From: Akkermansia massiliensis
GTDB taxonomy: Bacteria > Verrucomicrobiota > Verrucomicrobiia > Verrucomicrobiales > Akkermansiaceae
Reading direction: 5' to 3'
NCBI RefSeq assembly: GCF_018847375.1
Contig: NZ_CP072036.1
Span: 1,860,001 to 1,924,000 of the forward strand
DNA length: 64,000 nt
Below the pieces are notes generated by a model that did not search any database, was not told the DNA's origin, and saw only the letters and a list, made by a program, of their open reading frames with translations. The position numbers and the translations under genes are program-made. Shown here piece after piece: positions 27,174-37,016 of this stretch (position 1 is its first letter; each line of letters starts with the position of its first letter).

Positions 27174-28304
27174 ATGTGTTTCGATTTTATTCCCATTTCC
27201 TCATACACTGCATTGTTTAACTGGACCATTCTTTTTTTAATCCTTGGTGCGGTTTATCAGGCGGGAACGGGAGGAATCTTTTCCGCTTCCACCGCCAGGC
27301 TGGACAGTCTGGCCGGCTTTTTATTCGTCGTCGCCCTGATCATGTACATGGGCGCGCGTCCCGTCAGCGCGGAGTTTGGAGATACCATCAATTACGCCGC
27401 GGAATTCCAGACGCTTCAGCAGGAGGAGGCGGGCAACTGGAAAGCCCAGTTGACGGGCATGAAGGGAGAATGGCTGTTTGCCGTCATTCTGCATGCGTGG
27501 GTGCAGCACGGCAATGTGCACGATTATTTCCTGACCTGTTCCGCGGTATACGTGGGAGCGCTGGCCCTGGCCAGCTACAGGATTTTCGGAGCCCGGTGGT
27601 TCATTCCCTTCCTGATTACGTGCGCCATGTTCACCTTCTGGGTATATGGGGTCAACGGCGTCCGCAACGGCATGGCCGCCTCCGTGATGATTCTGGGCCT
27701 CACCTTCCGCAGCAACCTTAAAATGCTGCTCCTTTGCACCGTGCTCGCCGTCAGCCTGCACAAGTCCATGATGCTGCTGGCCGCGGCGGGAGCCTGCGCC
27801 TGGTTTATCACGGATACGCGGTATTACGTGGCGGCGTGGGTGGGGAGCATCCTGGCCGTTATTCTGGCCGGTCCCGCCATCGGGGAGATGATCGCCTCCT
27901 CCGGCTTTTTCGATGATCCGCGCCTGACCCTTTACATCAACCAGGCGGATGAATTGAAGGCTTCCTCCGCATTGTTCAGCAGCGTGGGTTTCCGCTGGGA
28001 TTTCCTGATTTACAGCGCGCTCCCCATTGTGACGGGCTGTTACTTCCTGTTCCGGGAGGAATACCGGGACGTGATGTATACGTGGCTGCTGAACATCTAC
28101 ATTGCGGCCAATGCGTTCTGGATTCTCTGCATGTACGCGGCGTTCAGCAACAGGTTCGCCCAGCTTTCCTGGTTCCTGATGGGCTTTGTCTTCATCTATC
28201 CCTTTTTCAAGCAGAGGTTCTGGGCGGACCAGGAAAAGAAACTGGCCTGCTTTATCCCGGTGGTTTACGCCTTCACCTTTTACATGAATATTTACAACGC
28301 ATGA
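27174..28304 (+). CDS. EpsG/Wzy-like polysaccharide polymerase
   Basis: 376 residues from ATG 27174 (MCFDFIPISSYTALFNW). ATG 27144 is also in frame, but it lies inside the proposed -10 box, so it is disfavoured. About ten hydrophobic helices cover the chain. The early loop with SAEFGDTINYAAEF and the helix with VYGVNGVRNGMAAS match the EpsG type of polysaccharide polymerases, which join lipid-linked repeat units in the inner membrane. A fold-level call, since Wzy proteins diverge widely. It is the first gene of the 25-kb operon and overlaps the next by ATGA. No Shine-Dalgarno site is visible. Confidence 0.78.
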   Translation: MCFDFIPISSYTALFNWTILFLILGAVYQAGTGGIFSASTARLDSLAGFLFVVALIMYMGARPVSAEFGDTINYAAEFQTLQQEEAGNWKAQLTGMKGEWLFAVILHAWVQHGNVHDYFLTCSAVYVGALALASYRIFGARWFIPFLITCAMFTFWVYGVNGVRNGMAASVMILGLTFRSNLKMLLLCTVLAVSLHKSMMLLAAAGACAWFITDTRYYVAAWVGSILAVILAGPAIGEMIASSGFFDDPRLTLYINQADELKASSALFSSVGFRWDFLIYSALPIVTGCYFLFREEYRDVMYTWLLNIYIAANAFWILCMYAAFSNRFAQLSWFLMGFVFIYPFFKQRFWADQEKKLACFIPVVYAFTFYMNIYNA

Positions 28305-29419
28305 AAAGGAAGCTTATCCGGGTTGCGGCGTCCCCTATCTCGCTGGACCTGCTGCTCAAGGGCCAGTTGAATTACCTGAACGGGTTTTTTGACGTTCTTG
28401 CCGTGGCTTCCCCCGGAGCGGCGCATGCGCGCATCCGCCGCCGCGAAGGCGTGGAAACCGTGGAGCTGGAGATGGAACGGGCCATTTCCCTGTGGAAGGA
28501 TTTGAAAAGCCTGTGGCGCCTGTTCCTGCTGTTCCGCAGGGAACGCCCGTGGGGAGTGCATTCCGTGACCCCCAAGGCCGGACTGCTGAGCATGGCGGCG
28601 GCGGCTCTTGCCCGCGTTCCGGTCCGCGTCCATACCTTCACCGGCCTGATTTTTCCCTACCGGAAGGGGGCCTTCAAGTTCCTGCTCAAGCAGATGGACC
28701 GCCTGACCTGCCTGTTTGCCACCCACGTTATTCCGGAGGGGGAGGGCGTCCGGCAGCTCTTGATGGCGGAGAAGGTGACGGGCAAGCCCCTGGAAATCCT
28801 GGCCCACGGGAACGTCAACGGCGTTGATCCTGATTATTTCCGCCGTTCCGGCTGCCGGGAGGAAGTGAGGGAGCGTCTGGAACTGCCGGAAGATGCCGTG
28901 CTGTTTGTTTTTGTGGGGCGCATTACGGAAGACAAGGGCATCCGTGAGCTGCTTGCCGCGTTTTCCGCCCTGCGCGCAGAGGCCGGGCGTACTCCCGTTT
29001 TTCTGGCTCTGGTGGGATGGACGGAGGATTACGCTGGAGACAAGCTGGACGTGCCCGGCGTGTTCCGCCCCGGTTTTCAGGAGGATATCCGGCCCTGGCT
29101 GGAAGCCGCGGACGCGTTCGTGCTGCCCAGCTACCGGGAGGGATTTCCCAATTCGCTGCTGCAGGCGGGTGCCATGGAACTGCCCTCCATTGCCACGGAT
29201 ATATGCGGGTGCAATGAGATTGTGAAAGACGGCGTGAACGGCCTGCTGGTTCCGGCACGGGATGAAGAGGCTCTCCGGCAGGCCATGGCGGCCATGCGGG
29301 ACGACCCGGAACGGCGCGGGAGGATGGGCGCGGAAGCGGCGGAACAGGTGAAAAGCCGTTTCAGCTGCCGGATGGTGTGGGAAGCATTGCTCCATTTTTA
29401 CGGGAGGGCGTCGGCATGA
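28301..29419 (+). CDS. Family 4 glycosyltransferase
   Basis: 372 residues from ATG 28301, overlapping the polymerase stop (ATGA). GT-B fold: the N-terminal half has [21 protein letters not shown], and the C-terminal half has [15 protein letters not shown] and [19 protein letters not shown], the EX7E-like GT4 motif. A longer frame starting at 28082 overlaps the polymerase and is rejected. It sits directly before the PglC-type transferase, so it may add the second sugar to the lipid-linked first sugar; that role is inferred from position. Confidence 0.88.
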   Translation: MKRKLIRVAASPISLDLLLKGQLNYLNGFFDVLAVASPGAAHARIRRREGVETVELEMERAISLWKDLKSLWRLFLLFRRERPWGVHSVTPKAGLLSMAAAALARVPVRVHTFTGLIFPYRKGAFKFLLKQMDRLTCLFATHVIPEGEGVRQLLMAEKVTGKPLEILAHGNVNGVDPDYFRRSGCREEVRERLELPEDAVLFVFVGRITEDKGIRELLAAFSALRAEAGRTPVFLALVGWTEDYAGDKLDVPGVFRPGFQEDIRPWLEAADAFVLPSYREGFPNSLLQAGAMELPSIATDICGCNEIVKDGVNGLLVPARDEEALRQAMAAMRDDPERRGRMGAEAAEQVKSRFSCRMVWEALLHFYGRASA

Positions 29420-30027
29420 TTTACGGTAATTGCATCAAGAGGGTGCTGGATTTTTCCGCCGCCCTGATTGTGCTGGCGGTGCTGCTGGTTCCGTTCCTGG
29501 CGCTGGCGGCGCTTCTGGCCGCCGCCAACCGCGGAACGCCGTTTTTCCGCCAGACGCGGCCCGGCCGCCACGGCAAGTTGTTCCGCATCGTCAAATTCAA
29601 GACGATGACGGATGAAAAGGATGACCGGGGAGAACTGCTGCCGGACGAACGACGGCTGACGCGCGCGGGGAGGCTGGTGCGCTCCCTGTCCCTGGATGAA
29701 CTGCCCCAGCTGTTCAATGTGCTGGCGGGGCAGATGAGCTTTATCGGTCCGCGCCCGCTGCTGCCGGAATACCTGCCCCTGTACAGTGCGGAGCAGGCGC
29801 GCCGCCATGACGTGAGGCCCGGCATTACGGGCTGGGCCCAGGTCAACGGGCGCAACTCCATCGGCTGGGACCGCAAATTTGAACTGGACGTCTGGTATGT
29901 GGACCATCTGAGCTTGTTGCTGGATGCGCGCATCATTCTGTTAACGCTGGCGAAGGTGGTCCAGCGCCAGGGCATCAGCGCTGAGGGAAGCGCCACCATG
30001 GAAAAATTCACGGGTTCCGGAAAATGA
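29416..30027 (+). CDS. pglC: PglC-type phosphoglycosyl transferase (initiating enzyme)
   Basis: 203 residues from ATG 29416 (ATGA overlap). One N-terminal re-entrant/membrane helix ([21 protein letters not shown]) is followed by a cytoplasmic domain with [11 protein letters not shown], [15 protein letters not shown] [34 protein letters not shown] and [14 protein letters not shown]. This is the minimal monotopic family that moves a phospho-sugar from UDP to undecaprenyl phosphate. The length matches C. jejuni PglC (about 200) rather than the long WbaP/WcaJ forms. With bacillosamine-synthesis genes next to it, UDP-diNAcBac is the likely donor (inferred). Confidence 0.88.
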   Translation: MIYGNCIKRVLDFSAALIVLAVLLVPFLALAALLAAANRGTPFFRQTRPGRHGKLFRIVKFKTMTDEKDDRGELLPDERRLTRAGRLVRSLSLDELPQLFNVLAGQMSFIGPRPLLPEYLPLYSAEQARRHDVRPGITGWAQVNGRNSIGWDRKFELDVWYVDHLSLLLDARIILLTLAKVVQRQGISAEGSATMEKFTGSGK

Positions 30028-31811
30028 AGAAGAATATAGCAATCATCGGCGCCGGGGGATTCGGCAGGGAAACGGCCTGCTGCCTCCGCGCAATCAACGG
30101 GAAGTCCCCCTCCTGGAATTTGATAGGTTTCTTTGATGACGGGGTGGCCGCCGGAACGGAAAATGAGTACGGCCGCGTGCTGGGCACGGTGGAAGACCTG
30201 AATGCCTGGAAGGAGCCTCTTTCCGTCGTGATCGCGATTGCTTCGCCACGGGCTTTGGAACGCATTTCCGGCCTGTTGGATAATCCCCTGCTGGATTTTC
30301 CCAATATCATCGCCCCTGATGTGAAGTTTTATGACCGCGGCCGGGTGGCCATGGGGAAGGGGAATGTCATCAGCTTCGGCCACATCTTCAGCTGCCATGT
30401 GGACATGGGAGATTTCAACCTGTTCAGCTGCGGTTCCCTGATCGGCCATGACGTGACGCTGGGAAACTGGAACGTCGTGGCCAACGGCTGCAAGGTGTCC
30501 GGAGGCGTGACGCTGGGTAATGCCAATTTCCTGGGGGCCGCGTCCGTGGTGCTCCCGTGCCGCACGGTGAAGGAAAACGTCGTCCTGGGCGCCAATTCCA
30601 CCCTGGTCCGGGATGCGCTGGTGGGAGGCACTTATGCGGGCTGTCCCGCCGTGCTGAAAAAGAAGCCGTCCCCTGCGCCGGAGAAGAAATCCACCGTCTG
30701 GCTGTCCCTCGCCTGCACGGGGGAGGCAGAGGAAAGGTTCGTGCATGAAGCCTTTGAATCAAAGTGGGTGACGACGGTGGGGCCGAACGTGGACGCTTTT
30801 GAACGGGAACTGGAGGAATACCTGGGGGAAACGCATGTGGTGGCCCTGGCGTCCGGCACTTCCGCCCTTCATCTGGGGCTGGTGATGGTGGGAGTGGGGC
30901 CGGGGGATGAAGTCCTCTGCCAGTCCATGACCTTTGCCGCTTCCGCCAATCCCATCATTTACCAGGGGGCTTCCCCGGTGTTTGTGGACAGTGAGGAAAA
31001 GACGTGGAACATGTCTCCGGAGATGCTGGAGGAAGCCATCCGGGACCGCATCAGGCAGACGGGCCGCACCCCCAAAGCCATCATTCCGGTGGACCTCTAC
31101 GGCATGCCCGCCAGCATGGGGGAGATCATGGAGATTGCCGGGAAATACGGCATTCCCGTGCTGGAAGACGCCGCGGAAGCGCTGGGTTCCGAATACCGGG
31201 GGCGGAAGTGCGGGGTGTTCGGCACGTACGGGGCCTTTTCCTTTAACGGAAACAAGATCATCACCACCTCCGGCGGGGGCGCCCTGTGCTGTCCGGATGA
31301 GGAATCCCGGAACAGGGTCAAGTTTTACGCCACCCAGGCCAGGGACCAGGCGCCGCATTATGAACACACGCGCATAGGCTACAATTACCGCCTCAGCAAC
31401 GTGTGCGCGGGCATAGGCCGCGGGCAGATGCTTTCCCTCCCCTCCTTCCTGGAAAAAAGGCGCGGCATCCATGAAGAATACCGCCGCCGGCTTTCCGGCG
31501 TGCCGGGGCTGTCCCTGCTGGAAAATCCGGATTCCCGCTACCATTCCAACCACTGGCTGACCTGCGTTCAGGTCAATCCGGAGGAGGCCCGGTTTGACCG
31601 GGAAACGCTGCGGCTGGCGCTCCAGAAGGCCGGGGTGGAAAGCCGCCCTCTCTGGAAGCCCATGCATTTGCAGCCCGTGTTCCGCTCCTGCCCGTTTTAT
31701 GGCTCCGGCGTATCGGACCGCCTGTTTGAACAGGGCCTGTGCCTGCCTTCGGGCGCTTCCCTGGCCGGGGAGGACGTGGACCGCATCATTGACGTCTTGT
31801 TGAATCTTTAA
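30024..31811 (+). CDS. Fused PglD acetyltransferase and PglE aminotransferase
   Basis: 595 residues. Residues ~1-213 are PglD-like: a Rossmann-type start ([14 protein letters not shown]) and a left-handed beta-helix with hexapeptide repeats, including [13 protein letters not shown] with probable catalytic H142. A Pro/Lys linker (~214-226) follows. Residues ~227-595 are a DegT/DnrJ/EryC1 aminotransferase ([21 protein letters not shown] lysine K411 in SFNGNK). In bacillosamine synthesis PglE aminates the 4-keto sugar and PglD acetylates the new amine, so the fusion joins successive steps. PglF is the next gene. Overlaps both neighbours (ATGA, TAATG). Confidence 0.9.
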   Translation: MKKNIAIIGAGGFGRETACCLRAINGKSPSWNLIGFFDDGVAAGTENEYGRVLGTVEDLNAWKEPLSVVIAIASPRALERISGLLDNPLLDFPNIIAPDVKFYDRGRVAMGKGNVISFGHIFSCHVDMGDFNLFSCGSLIGHDVTLGNWNVVANGCKVSGGVTLGNANFLGAASVVLPCRTVKENVVLGANSTLVRDALVGGTYAGCPAVLKKKPSPAPEKKSTVWLSLACTGEAEERFVHEAFESKWVTTVGPNVDAFERELEEYLGETHVVALASGTSALHLGLVMVGVGPGDEVLCQSMTFAASANPIIYQGASPVFVDSEEKTWNMSPEMLEEAIRDRIRQTGRTPKAIIPVDLYGMPASMGEIMEIAGKYGIPVLEDAAEALGSEYRGRKCGVFGTYGAFSFNGNKIITTSGGGALCCPDEESRNRVKFYATQARDQAPHYEHTRIGYNYRLSNVCAGIGRGQMLSLPSFLEKRRGIHEEYRRRLSGVPGLSLLENPDSRYHSNHWLTCVQVNPEEARFDRETLRLALQKAGVESRPLWKPMHLQPVFRSCPFYGSGVSDRLFEQGLCLPSGASLAGEDVDRIIDVLLNL

Positions 31812-33805
31812 TGTTCGCTCTTATGACCGAGACTCATAGCCAGATTTCAAAATTCCTCTATTACGCCCGGCATTATCTGCTGAATGCCAGCGGGAAATTC
31901 ATCTTCCTGCTGGATTTGGGGCTTTCCTCCCTGGTCACGCTGCTGGCCTGCTATTACGGGGAATGGATTTACAAGGGTGACTGGGTGGACAAGCACATGG
32001 GGGTAGCCCTTCTCTTCGATCTCGCTGTCACGGGCACCATGCTCTGGCGGTCCGGCGTTTACAAGACCCTGGTCCGGTTCACGACCATGAAGGATTTGCA
32101 GAAGCTGATGGCGGCCATCCTGCTGGCCAGCATGCTACTGTGCCTCTTTAACATTCTTCTCTGGCCCGCGTATTACAAGGGGCATGTCGTTTGCGCCATT
32201 TTCAATTTCGTCATCACCTTCCTGGTCCTGATCGGGTGCCGCATGGCGTGCATCGGCGGGAGAAGATGGCTGGAACACCTCAATTCCAGCGAATCCGTTT
32301 CCTCTCTCACGACGACCGGACGCAAGAGGATTGCGCTGGTGGGCAAGCTGGACGCCTGCCTCCTGAAAGCCTCCCTTATCAGAAGCCTGAAAAGTGAGGA
32401 ATATGAAGTGGTGGGCATCCTGACTTCCGCTCCGGAGGCGGACGGCAAGGAAATCAAGGAGATTCCGATACGGTTGATCAAGGAGGCCGCGGAGGTGGAG
32501 ACGGCCTTGAATGTGTTCCAGGCGTCGGGAGTCATTTTTGTGGGGAAGGACGATTTGCTGGGAGATAAGAAGCTGGCGGACGTCTGCCTGGAAAAGGGGA
32601 TTGAACTGATGATTTCCCACGACCTGTTCCAGTCGTTTCACGAATATTCCGGCGTGGCCGTGGATGAAGTGCAGATTGAAGACCTGATGGAGCGGGAGGA
32701 AATCAGCATCGACATGGAAAAAATCTCCGGCGGCATCAAGGGCAGGGTGGTGATGGTGACGGGCGCGGCCGGTTCCATAGGAAGCGAACTGGTCAGGCAG
32801 CTGTGCCGGTTTTCCCCGCGCCGGATCGTTCTGCTGGACCACGCGGAAACGCCGCTGTGGCTGGTGCGCCAGGAGGTGGAAAAATCATATCCCCACGTTC
32901 CCGTTGCCACTTCCATCACCAATGTCTGCCACCGCCGCCAGCTGGAGGAAAGCATGAAGCTGTACCGGCCGGATGTGATTTTCCATGCGGCCGCCTACAA
33001 GCATGTTCCGCTGATGGAGGAGAACCCGTGCACGGCCGTGGTCAATAACGTGAAGGGGGCCATGCATCTGGCCTCCCTGGCCGTCAAGTACGGGGTGCAG
33101 CGTTTCGTCATGGTCTCCACGGACAAGGCGGTGAACCCCACCAGCGTCATGGGCGCTACCAAGCGGCTGGCTGAAATGTACGTGCAGAGCCTGGGGGAAG
33201 CCCTGCTGAAAAAGAGCGGAAAAGGAGCCACCGTATTCATTACCACGAGGTTCGGCAATGTGCTGGGAAGCGCGGGCTCCGTTATTCCCCTGTTCAAGGA
33301 GCAGATCAGGAAGGGAGGGCCCGTTACGGTCACACATCCTGAAATGATCCGCTATTTCATGACCATCCCGGAAGCCTGCCGCCTGATTCTGCAAGCGAAC
33401 GCCATGGGGAAGGGCGGGGAGATTTTCGTCTTCGACATGGGGGAACAGGTCAGAATCGTGGAGCTGGCTAAAAAAATGATTCGCCTGGCAGGGCTCTCTC
33501 CGCTGAAGGATATCCGCATCGTCTTCACCGGACTGCGCCCCGGCGAAAAACTTTATGAAGAACTTCTGGCGGACTATGAACATACGCTGGAAACCTCCCA
33601 CCAGCGCATCCGCATTTTCCAGACCCGGAAATATGACATGTCCGAGCTGAAGGAAGCCTTTGAAGAGCTGGTGCGGCATGCGGAAGCCCACCATCTGGAG
33701 GATACCATCCGCGCCATGAAGCAATTGATACCCGAATACAAGAGCAACAACTCTCCCTACGCTAAGTACGACTACCTGGACTTGAAGAAACCCCTTACCA
33801 TCTAA
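31811..33805 (+). CDS. pglF: PglF/CapD-like UDP-sugar 4,6-dehydratase
   Basis: 664 residues. The N-terminal ~150 contain four membrane helices; a Rossmann-like regulatory domain follows, then the SDR domain from about residue 310 (VTGAAGSIGSELVRQ). The active-site pattern STDKAVNPTSVMGATK places T437, D438, K439, M447 and K451. Met in place of the usual Tyr is the arrangement described for C. jejuni PglF. It converts UDP-GlcNAc to the 4-keto-6-deoxy sugar, the first step toward UDP-diNAc-bacillosamine. The ATG shares one base with the previous stop (TAATG). A FlaA1/CapD-type role with another product is possible but less likely here. Confidence 0.88.
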   Translation: MFALMTETHSQISKFLYYARHYLLNASGKFIFLLDLGLSSLVTLLACYYGEWIYKGDWVDKHMGVALLFDLAVTGTMLWRSGVYKTLVRFTTMKDLQKLMAAILLASMLLCLFNILLWPAYYKGHVVCAIFNFVITFLVLIGCRMACIGGRRWLEHLNSSESVSSLTTTGRKRIALVGKLDACLLKASLIRSLKSEEYEVVGILTSAPEADGKEIKEIPIRLIKEAAEVETALNVFQASGVIFVGKDDLLGDKKLADVCLEKGIELMISHDLFQSFHEYSGVAVDEVQIEDLMEREEISIDMEKISGGIKGRVVMVTGAAGSIGSELVRQLCRFSPRRIVLLDHAETPLWLVRQEVEKSYPHVPVATSITNVCHRRQLEESMKLYRPDVIFHAAAYKHVPLMEENPCTAVVNNVKGAMHLASLAVKYGVQRFVMVSTDKAVNPTSVMGATKRLAEMYVQSLGEALLKKSGKGATVFITTRFGNVLGSAGSVIPLFKEQIRKGGPVTVTHPEMIRYFMTIPEACRLILQANAMGKGGEIFVFDMGEQVRIVELAKKMIRLAGLSPLKDIRIVFTGLRPGEKLYEELLADYEHTLETSHQRIRIFQTRKYDMSELKEAFEELVRHAEAHHLEDTIRAMKQLIPEYKSNNSPYAKYDYLDLKKPLTI

Positions 33806-33823
33806 CCTCTGCTTAATCATCCA

Positions 33824-34609
33824 ATGAAATACCTACATCTGTTCCGTCATCCCTCCCTGTGGAGCCGCCTGCTGGTGGCCGCCGCCCTGGCGTGCGCGCT
33901 TCCCGCCTGCGTCAAGCCTGAAGAAGTCAATTACGTCCAGAACCTGGTGCTGGACCAGAAAGCGTCCATCGGGAAGGAATATAAGATAGTCATCAAAAAG
34001 GATGACCGCCTGTTCATTTCCGTCAGCAGCAAGAATCCCACGCTCGCGCAGATGTTCAACAAGGACAGCGGCAGCGTTTCCAGCCCCAGGGATGACGAGC
34101 GCGGGTACTTCGTGAACACGGACGGCGACATCGTGTTCCCCGTTCTGGGGAGAATCAAGGCCGTGGGCAAAACCTGCACCCAGCTGGCGAACGACATTGA
34201 AAGTGAAATCATCAGGGAAGGGTACATCAAGGACCCCGCCGTCAGCGTGCGCCTGATGAACTTCAAATTCTCCGTGCTCGGGGAAGTGTCCAAGCCGGGC
34301 AATTATGAAATCAAGGGGGAACGCCTGACGCTGCTGGAAGCGCTGAGCAAGGCCGGAGACCTGAACATGGACGGCAACCGTGACATTTACGTTATCCGGG
34401 AATCACAGGGAGAGCGCATTGCGTCCAAGGTGGACCTGCGGAACAGCGACCTGTTCCATTCCCCCTACTACTACATCCAGCAGAATGACGTCATTTACGT
34501 CACTCCGTCGGACAGGAAGGTGAACACGCGTAGCGAACAGCTCCAGATTTATCCCTACCTGATTTCCGGCACCTCCATTGCCATGGTCATTCTGGCCTTC
34601 TGCATTTAA
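33824..34609 (+). CDS. wza: Wza-like polysaccharide export lipoprotein
   Basis: 261 residues. The signal peptide ends in a lipobox (LACALPAC), with the lipidated Cys near residue 29. A poly-export domain follows (KDDRLFISVSS, YFVNTDGDIVFPVLGRI), then an SLBB domain (FSVLGEVSKPGNYEIKGE, LLEALSKAGDL). A C-terminal hydrophobic helix ends SGTSIAMVILAFCI, consistent with an outer-membrane spanning helix as in Wza. It is the periplasmic/outer-membrane channel for the polysaccharide. It is shorter than E. coli Wza (379), with one SLBB unit, as in many non-enteric homologues. Confidence 0.9.
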   Translation: MKYLHLFRHPSLWSRLLVAAALACALPACVKPEEVNYVQNLVLDQKASIGKEYKIVIKKDDRLFISVSSKNPTLAQMFNKDSGSVSSPRDDERGYFVNTDGDIVFPVLGRIKAVGKTCTQLANDIESEIIREGYIKDPAVSVRLMNFKFSVLGEVSKPGNYEIKGERLTLLEALSKAGDLNMDGNRDIYVIRESQGERIASKVDLRNSDLFHSPYYYIQQNDVIYVTPSDRKVNTRSEQLQIYPYLISGTSIAMVILAFCI

Positions 34610-34613
34610 TCCC

Positions 34614-36995
34614 ATGAAAGACCTCTCCCCCAAGAAGGAAACCCTGGATGTCGGCGGCGCCGCTCCGGCATCCCTGCTTCCCAGCCCCAGGGCCATCATG
34701 GGCCGGATTGTCCGGAAATGGTACTGGTGCGTGCTTTCCCTTTGCATTTGCCTGCCCCTGGCCTATCTGTACGCGGCGCGGCAGCCCCAGGTGTACGGAA
34801 AGGCCACCACCATCCTCATCAAGGATGATTACCCCAGGGAATCCGTGGCCGCCACGGTGCTGGCCTCCACCAACGGAATAGTCAACACGGGCGCCACCAA
34901 TCTGGACAATGAAATTTTCCTGCTTTCCTCCCATTCCCTGCTGAAAACGGTAGTCCGGAATTTGAAGCTGGACGTCACCTACTGGAAGAAGAACGGGTTC
35001 CGGAAGGTGGAAATTTATCAGGACTCCCCTATTGCGGTGCAGTTCACGCAGGAGGGAAAAACGGCTGACGCCCGGTTCCTGGTGATTCCCGTTTCCGGAA
35101 CGGAATTCCGCCTGGAAAAGGATGAGAAGGATCATCACGGGCATGAGACGGGCGTCTTCGGCAAGGAAATCCGGTTTGACTCCCAGGCCTTCATCGTGGA
35201 GAAAACTTCCAAGTTTGACGAAAGCAGCCTGAACGTTCCCGTGATTGTCAGGAGAACTTCCGTGAAGAATGCGGCGATGGGGCTGGGAAGCGGCCTGACC
35301 GTCAGAAAGGCGAGCGGAAAGAATGATTTGATCAACATTTCCATGCGCTGCAATAATCCGGTGAAGGCGGAGGATATTCTGTACAGCATCGTCCATTTTT
35401 ACAATGAGGCGTCCCTGGAGGAAAAGAACAAGCGCGGCACGAAGACGAACGAGTTCATCGGAGATCGCCTGGACGTCATCAGTGAGGAAATGAAGAAAAA
35501 TGACCTCGCCATTGAAGATCTGAAAAAGGAGACGGACGTTCTGACGGACCTGTCCACGGCCCTCACGGAGGAATATGAGAACAGCCTCAATGACAAGAAG
35601 GATTTGAGAGAGCTGGAGCTTGAAATCAAGTCCATAGAATACCTGAAAGATTACCTGGAGCAGGAGGCCGAGCATGACGCCAGGCTGGTCCCCATCAATT
35701 CAAAGATAGCGGACATGGGCATCCGGGACCAGATCAGCGTTTTTAATGACACCCTGCTGAAAAGGACGAGCCTGAAGGTGAATGCCGGGGACAACAATCC
35801 GATTATCCGCGAACTGGAGGCCAATTTGAACTCCCTGAAGGATGCGTTGAAGCGTTCCGTGAATAACTACTATACGTCCCTGCTGGTCAAGAAGAAGAAC
35901 GTGCAGGACCAGCATGAGCAGACGCGGGAGCATATCAGGAATGTTTCCAGCAGGGAAAGGGCCGTCAACCACATTGAACGCGAGCAGCGCGTCCGGGAAT
36001 CCCTGTACGTTCTCCTGCTGAACAAGAGGGAGGAAAATTCCCTGGCCCTGGCCGCCACGGAAGACAACGCGCGGATGGTGGACGGCGTGCGGGGCGGCAA
36101 CGGTCCGCTGGAGCCGAACGTTCCCAAGATTCTGATGGTGGGATTTCTGGCCGGGATGGCCATTCCCGTGTTCCTGTGCGTGGTCGCGGCCATGCTGGAT
36201 TCCAGCGTGAAGCGCCGGAAGGAAATAGAAACCCTGACCTCCATTCCCGTGTACGGGGAACTGCCGCGCAAGCCGCGGAAGCTGAAGAACCAGGAAATCG
36301 TGGTGAATCTGGAAGAACCTTCCGAGCTGTCCGAATGCTTCCCCCTGCTGGCGGAACGCATGGTGGCCCTTTCCGACGGGAACGAGGGGAACCCCCTCAG
36401 CGTCCTGATTACGTCCACCTGTTCCGGGGAGGGGAAAACCTATCTTTCCGTGAACCTGGCCCTTTCCCTGGCCGTGGCCGGAAAGAAGGTGCTGCTGATG
36501 GATATGGATTTAAGAAAAGGGGCGCTCAGCGCCCTGCTGGGCGGAGCCGGAAAGCCGGGCCTGGGGGATCTGGAGCAGGCCGGGGAGGGCGGCTGGCGTT
36601 CCCTGGTGGAACAATCCCCCGTTTCCGACCACCTGGATTACCTGTTTGCGGGAACCGTGCCGGACCATCCCTCCCGGCTTTTGCTGCATGACCGCATCAG
36701 GAAGCTGATGGAGGAAGTAAAGGAGCAGTATGATTTCATCTTCATGGACTGCGTTCCCTACTCCTCCCTGGCGGATGCGCGCATCGTCGCCCGGCTGGCC
36801 GACGTTACGCTGTACGTCATGCGGGCCGGCTGCGTGAAGAAGCGTGATTTGGCCGGATTGCAGAAGATCTGGAAAAACGGAGAGCTGAAGCGCATGGGCA
36901 TCGTCCTGTGCGACGTGGAGCCCCATGGCCGCTCTTCCCGCGGGTATGCCGTGTACAGAAGCCTGGACACCTCCTCCCCGTGCGCGGGAAAATAA
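34614..36995 (+). CDS. wzc: Wzc-like polysaccharide co-polymerase with BY-kinase domain
   Basis: 793 residues from ATG 34614, four bases after wza. A first membrane helix (~35-55), a long periplasmic coiled-coil region (~280-480), a second helix (ILMVGFLAGMAIPVFLCVVA) and a cytoplasmic kinase domain. Walker A is CSGEGKT with K608, Walker A' is LLMDMDLRKG, and Walker B is FIFMDCVPY. It controls chain length and export with Wza. The C-terminal tail is short, with just two tyrosines close together (GYAVYRSL) instead of the usual tyrosine cluster. Confidence 0.9.
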   Translation: MKDLSPKKETLDVGGAAPASLLPSPRAIMGRIVRKWYWCVLSLCICLPLAYLYAARQPQVYGKATTILIKDDYPRESVAATVLASTNGIVNTGATNLDNEIFLLSSHSLLKTVVRNLKLDVTYWKKNGFRKVEIYQDSPIAVQFTQEGKTADARFLVIPVSGTEFRLEKDEKDHHGHETGVFGKEIRFDSQAFIVEKTSKFDESSLNVPVIVRRTSVKNAAMGLGSGLTVRKASGKNDLINISMRCNNPVKAEDILYSIVHFYNEASLEEKNKRGTKTNEFIGDRLDVISEEMKKNDLAIEDLKKETDVLTDLSTALTEEYENSLNDKKDLRELELEIKSIEYLKDYLEQEAEHDARLVPINSKIADMGIRDQISVFNDTLLKRTSLKVNAGDNNPIIRELEANLNSLKDALKRSVNNYYTSLLVKKKNVQDQHEQTREHIRNVSSRERAVNHIEREQRVRESLYVLLLNKREENSLALAATEDNARMVDGVRGGNGPLEPNVPKILMVGFLAGMAIPVFLCVVAAMLDSSVKRRKEIETLTSIPVYGELPRKPRKLKNQEIVVNLEEPSELSECFPLLAERMVALSDGNEGNPLSVLITSTCSGEGKTYLSVNLALSLAVAGKKVLLMDMDLRKGALSALLGGAGKPGLGDLEQAGEGGWRSLVEQSPVSDHLDYLFAGTVPDHPSRLLLHDRIRKLMEEVKEQYDFIFMDCVPYSSLADARIVARLADVTLYVMRAGCVKKRDLAGLQKIWKNGELKRMGIVLCDVEPHGRSSRGYAVYRSLDTSSPCAGK

Positions 36996-37016
36996 TTCGT
37001 TTCAGAAGCCCGTCTT

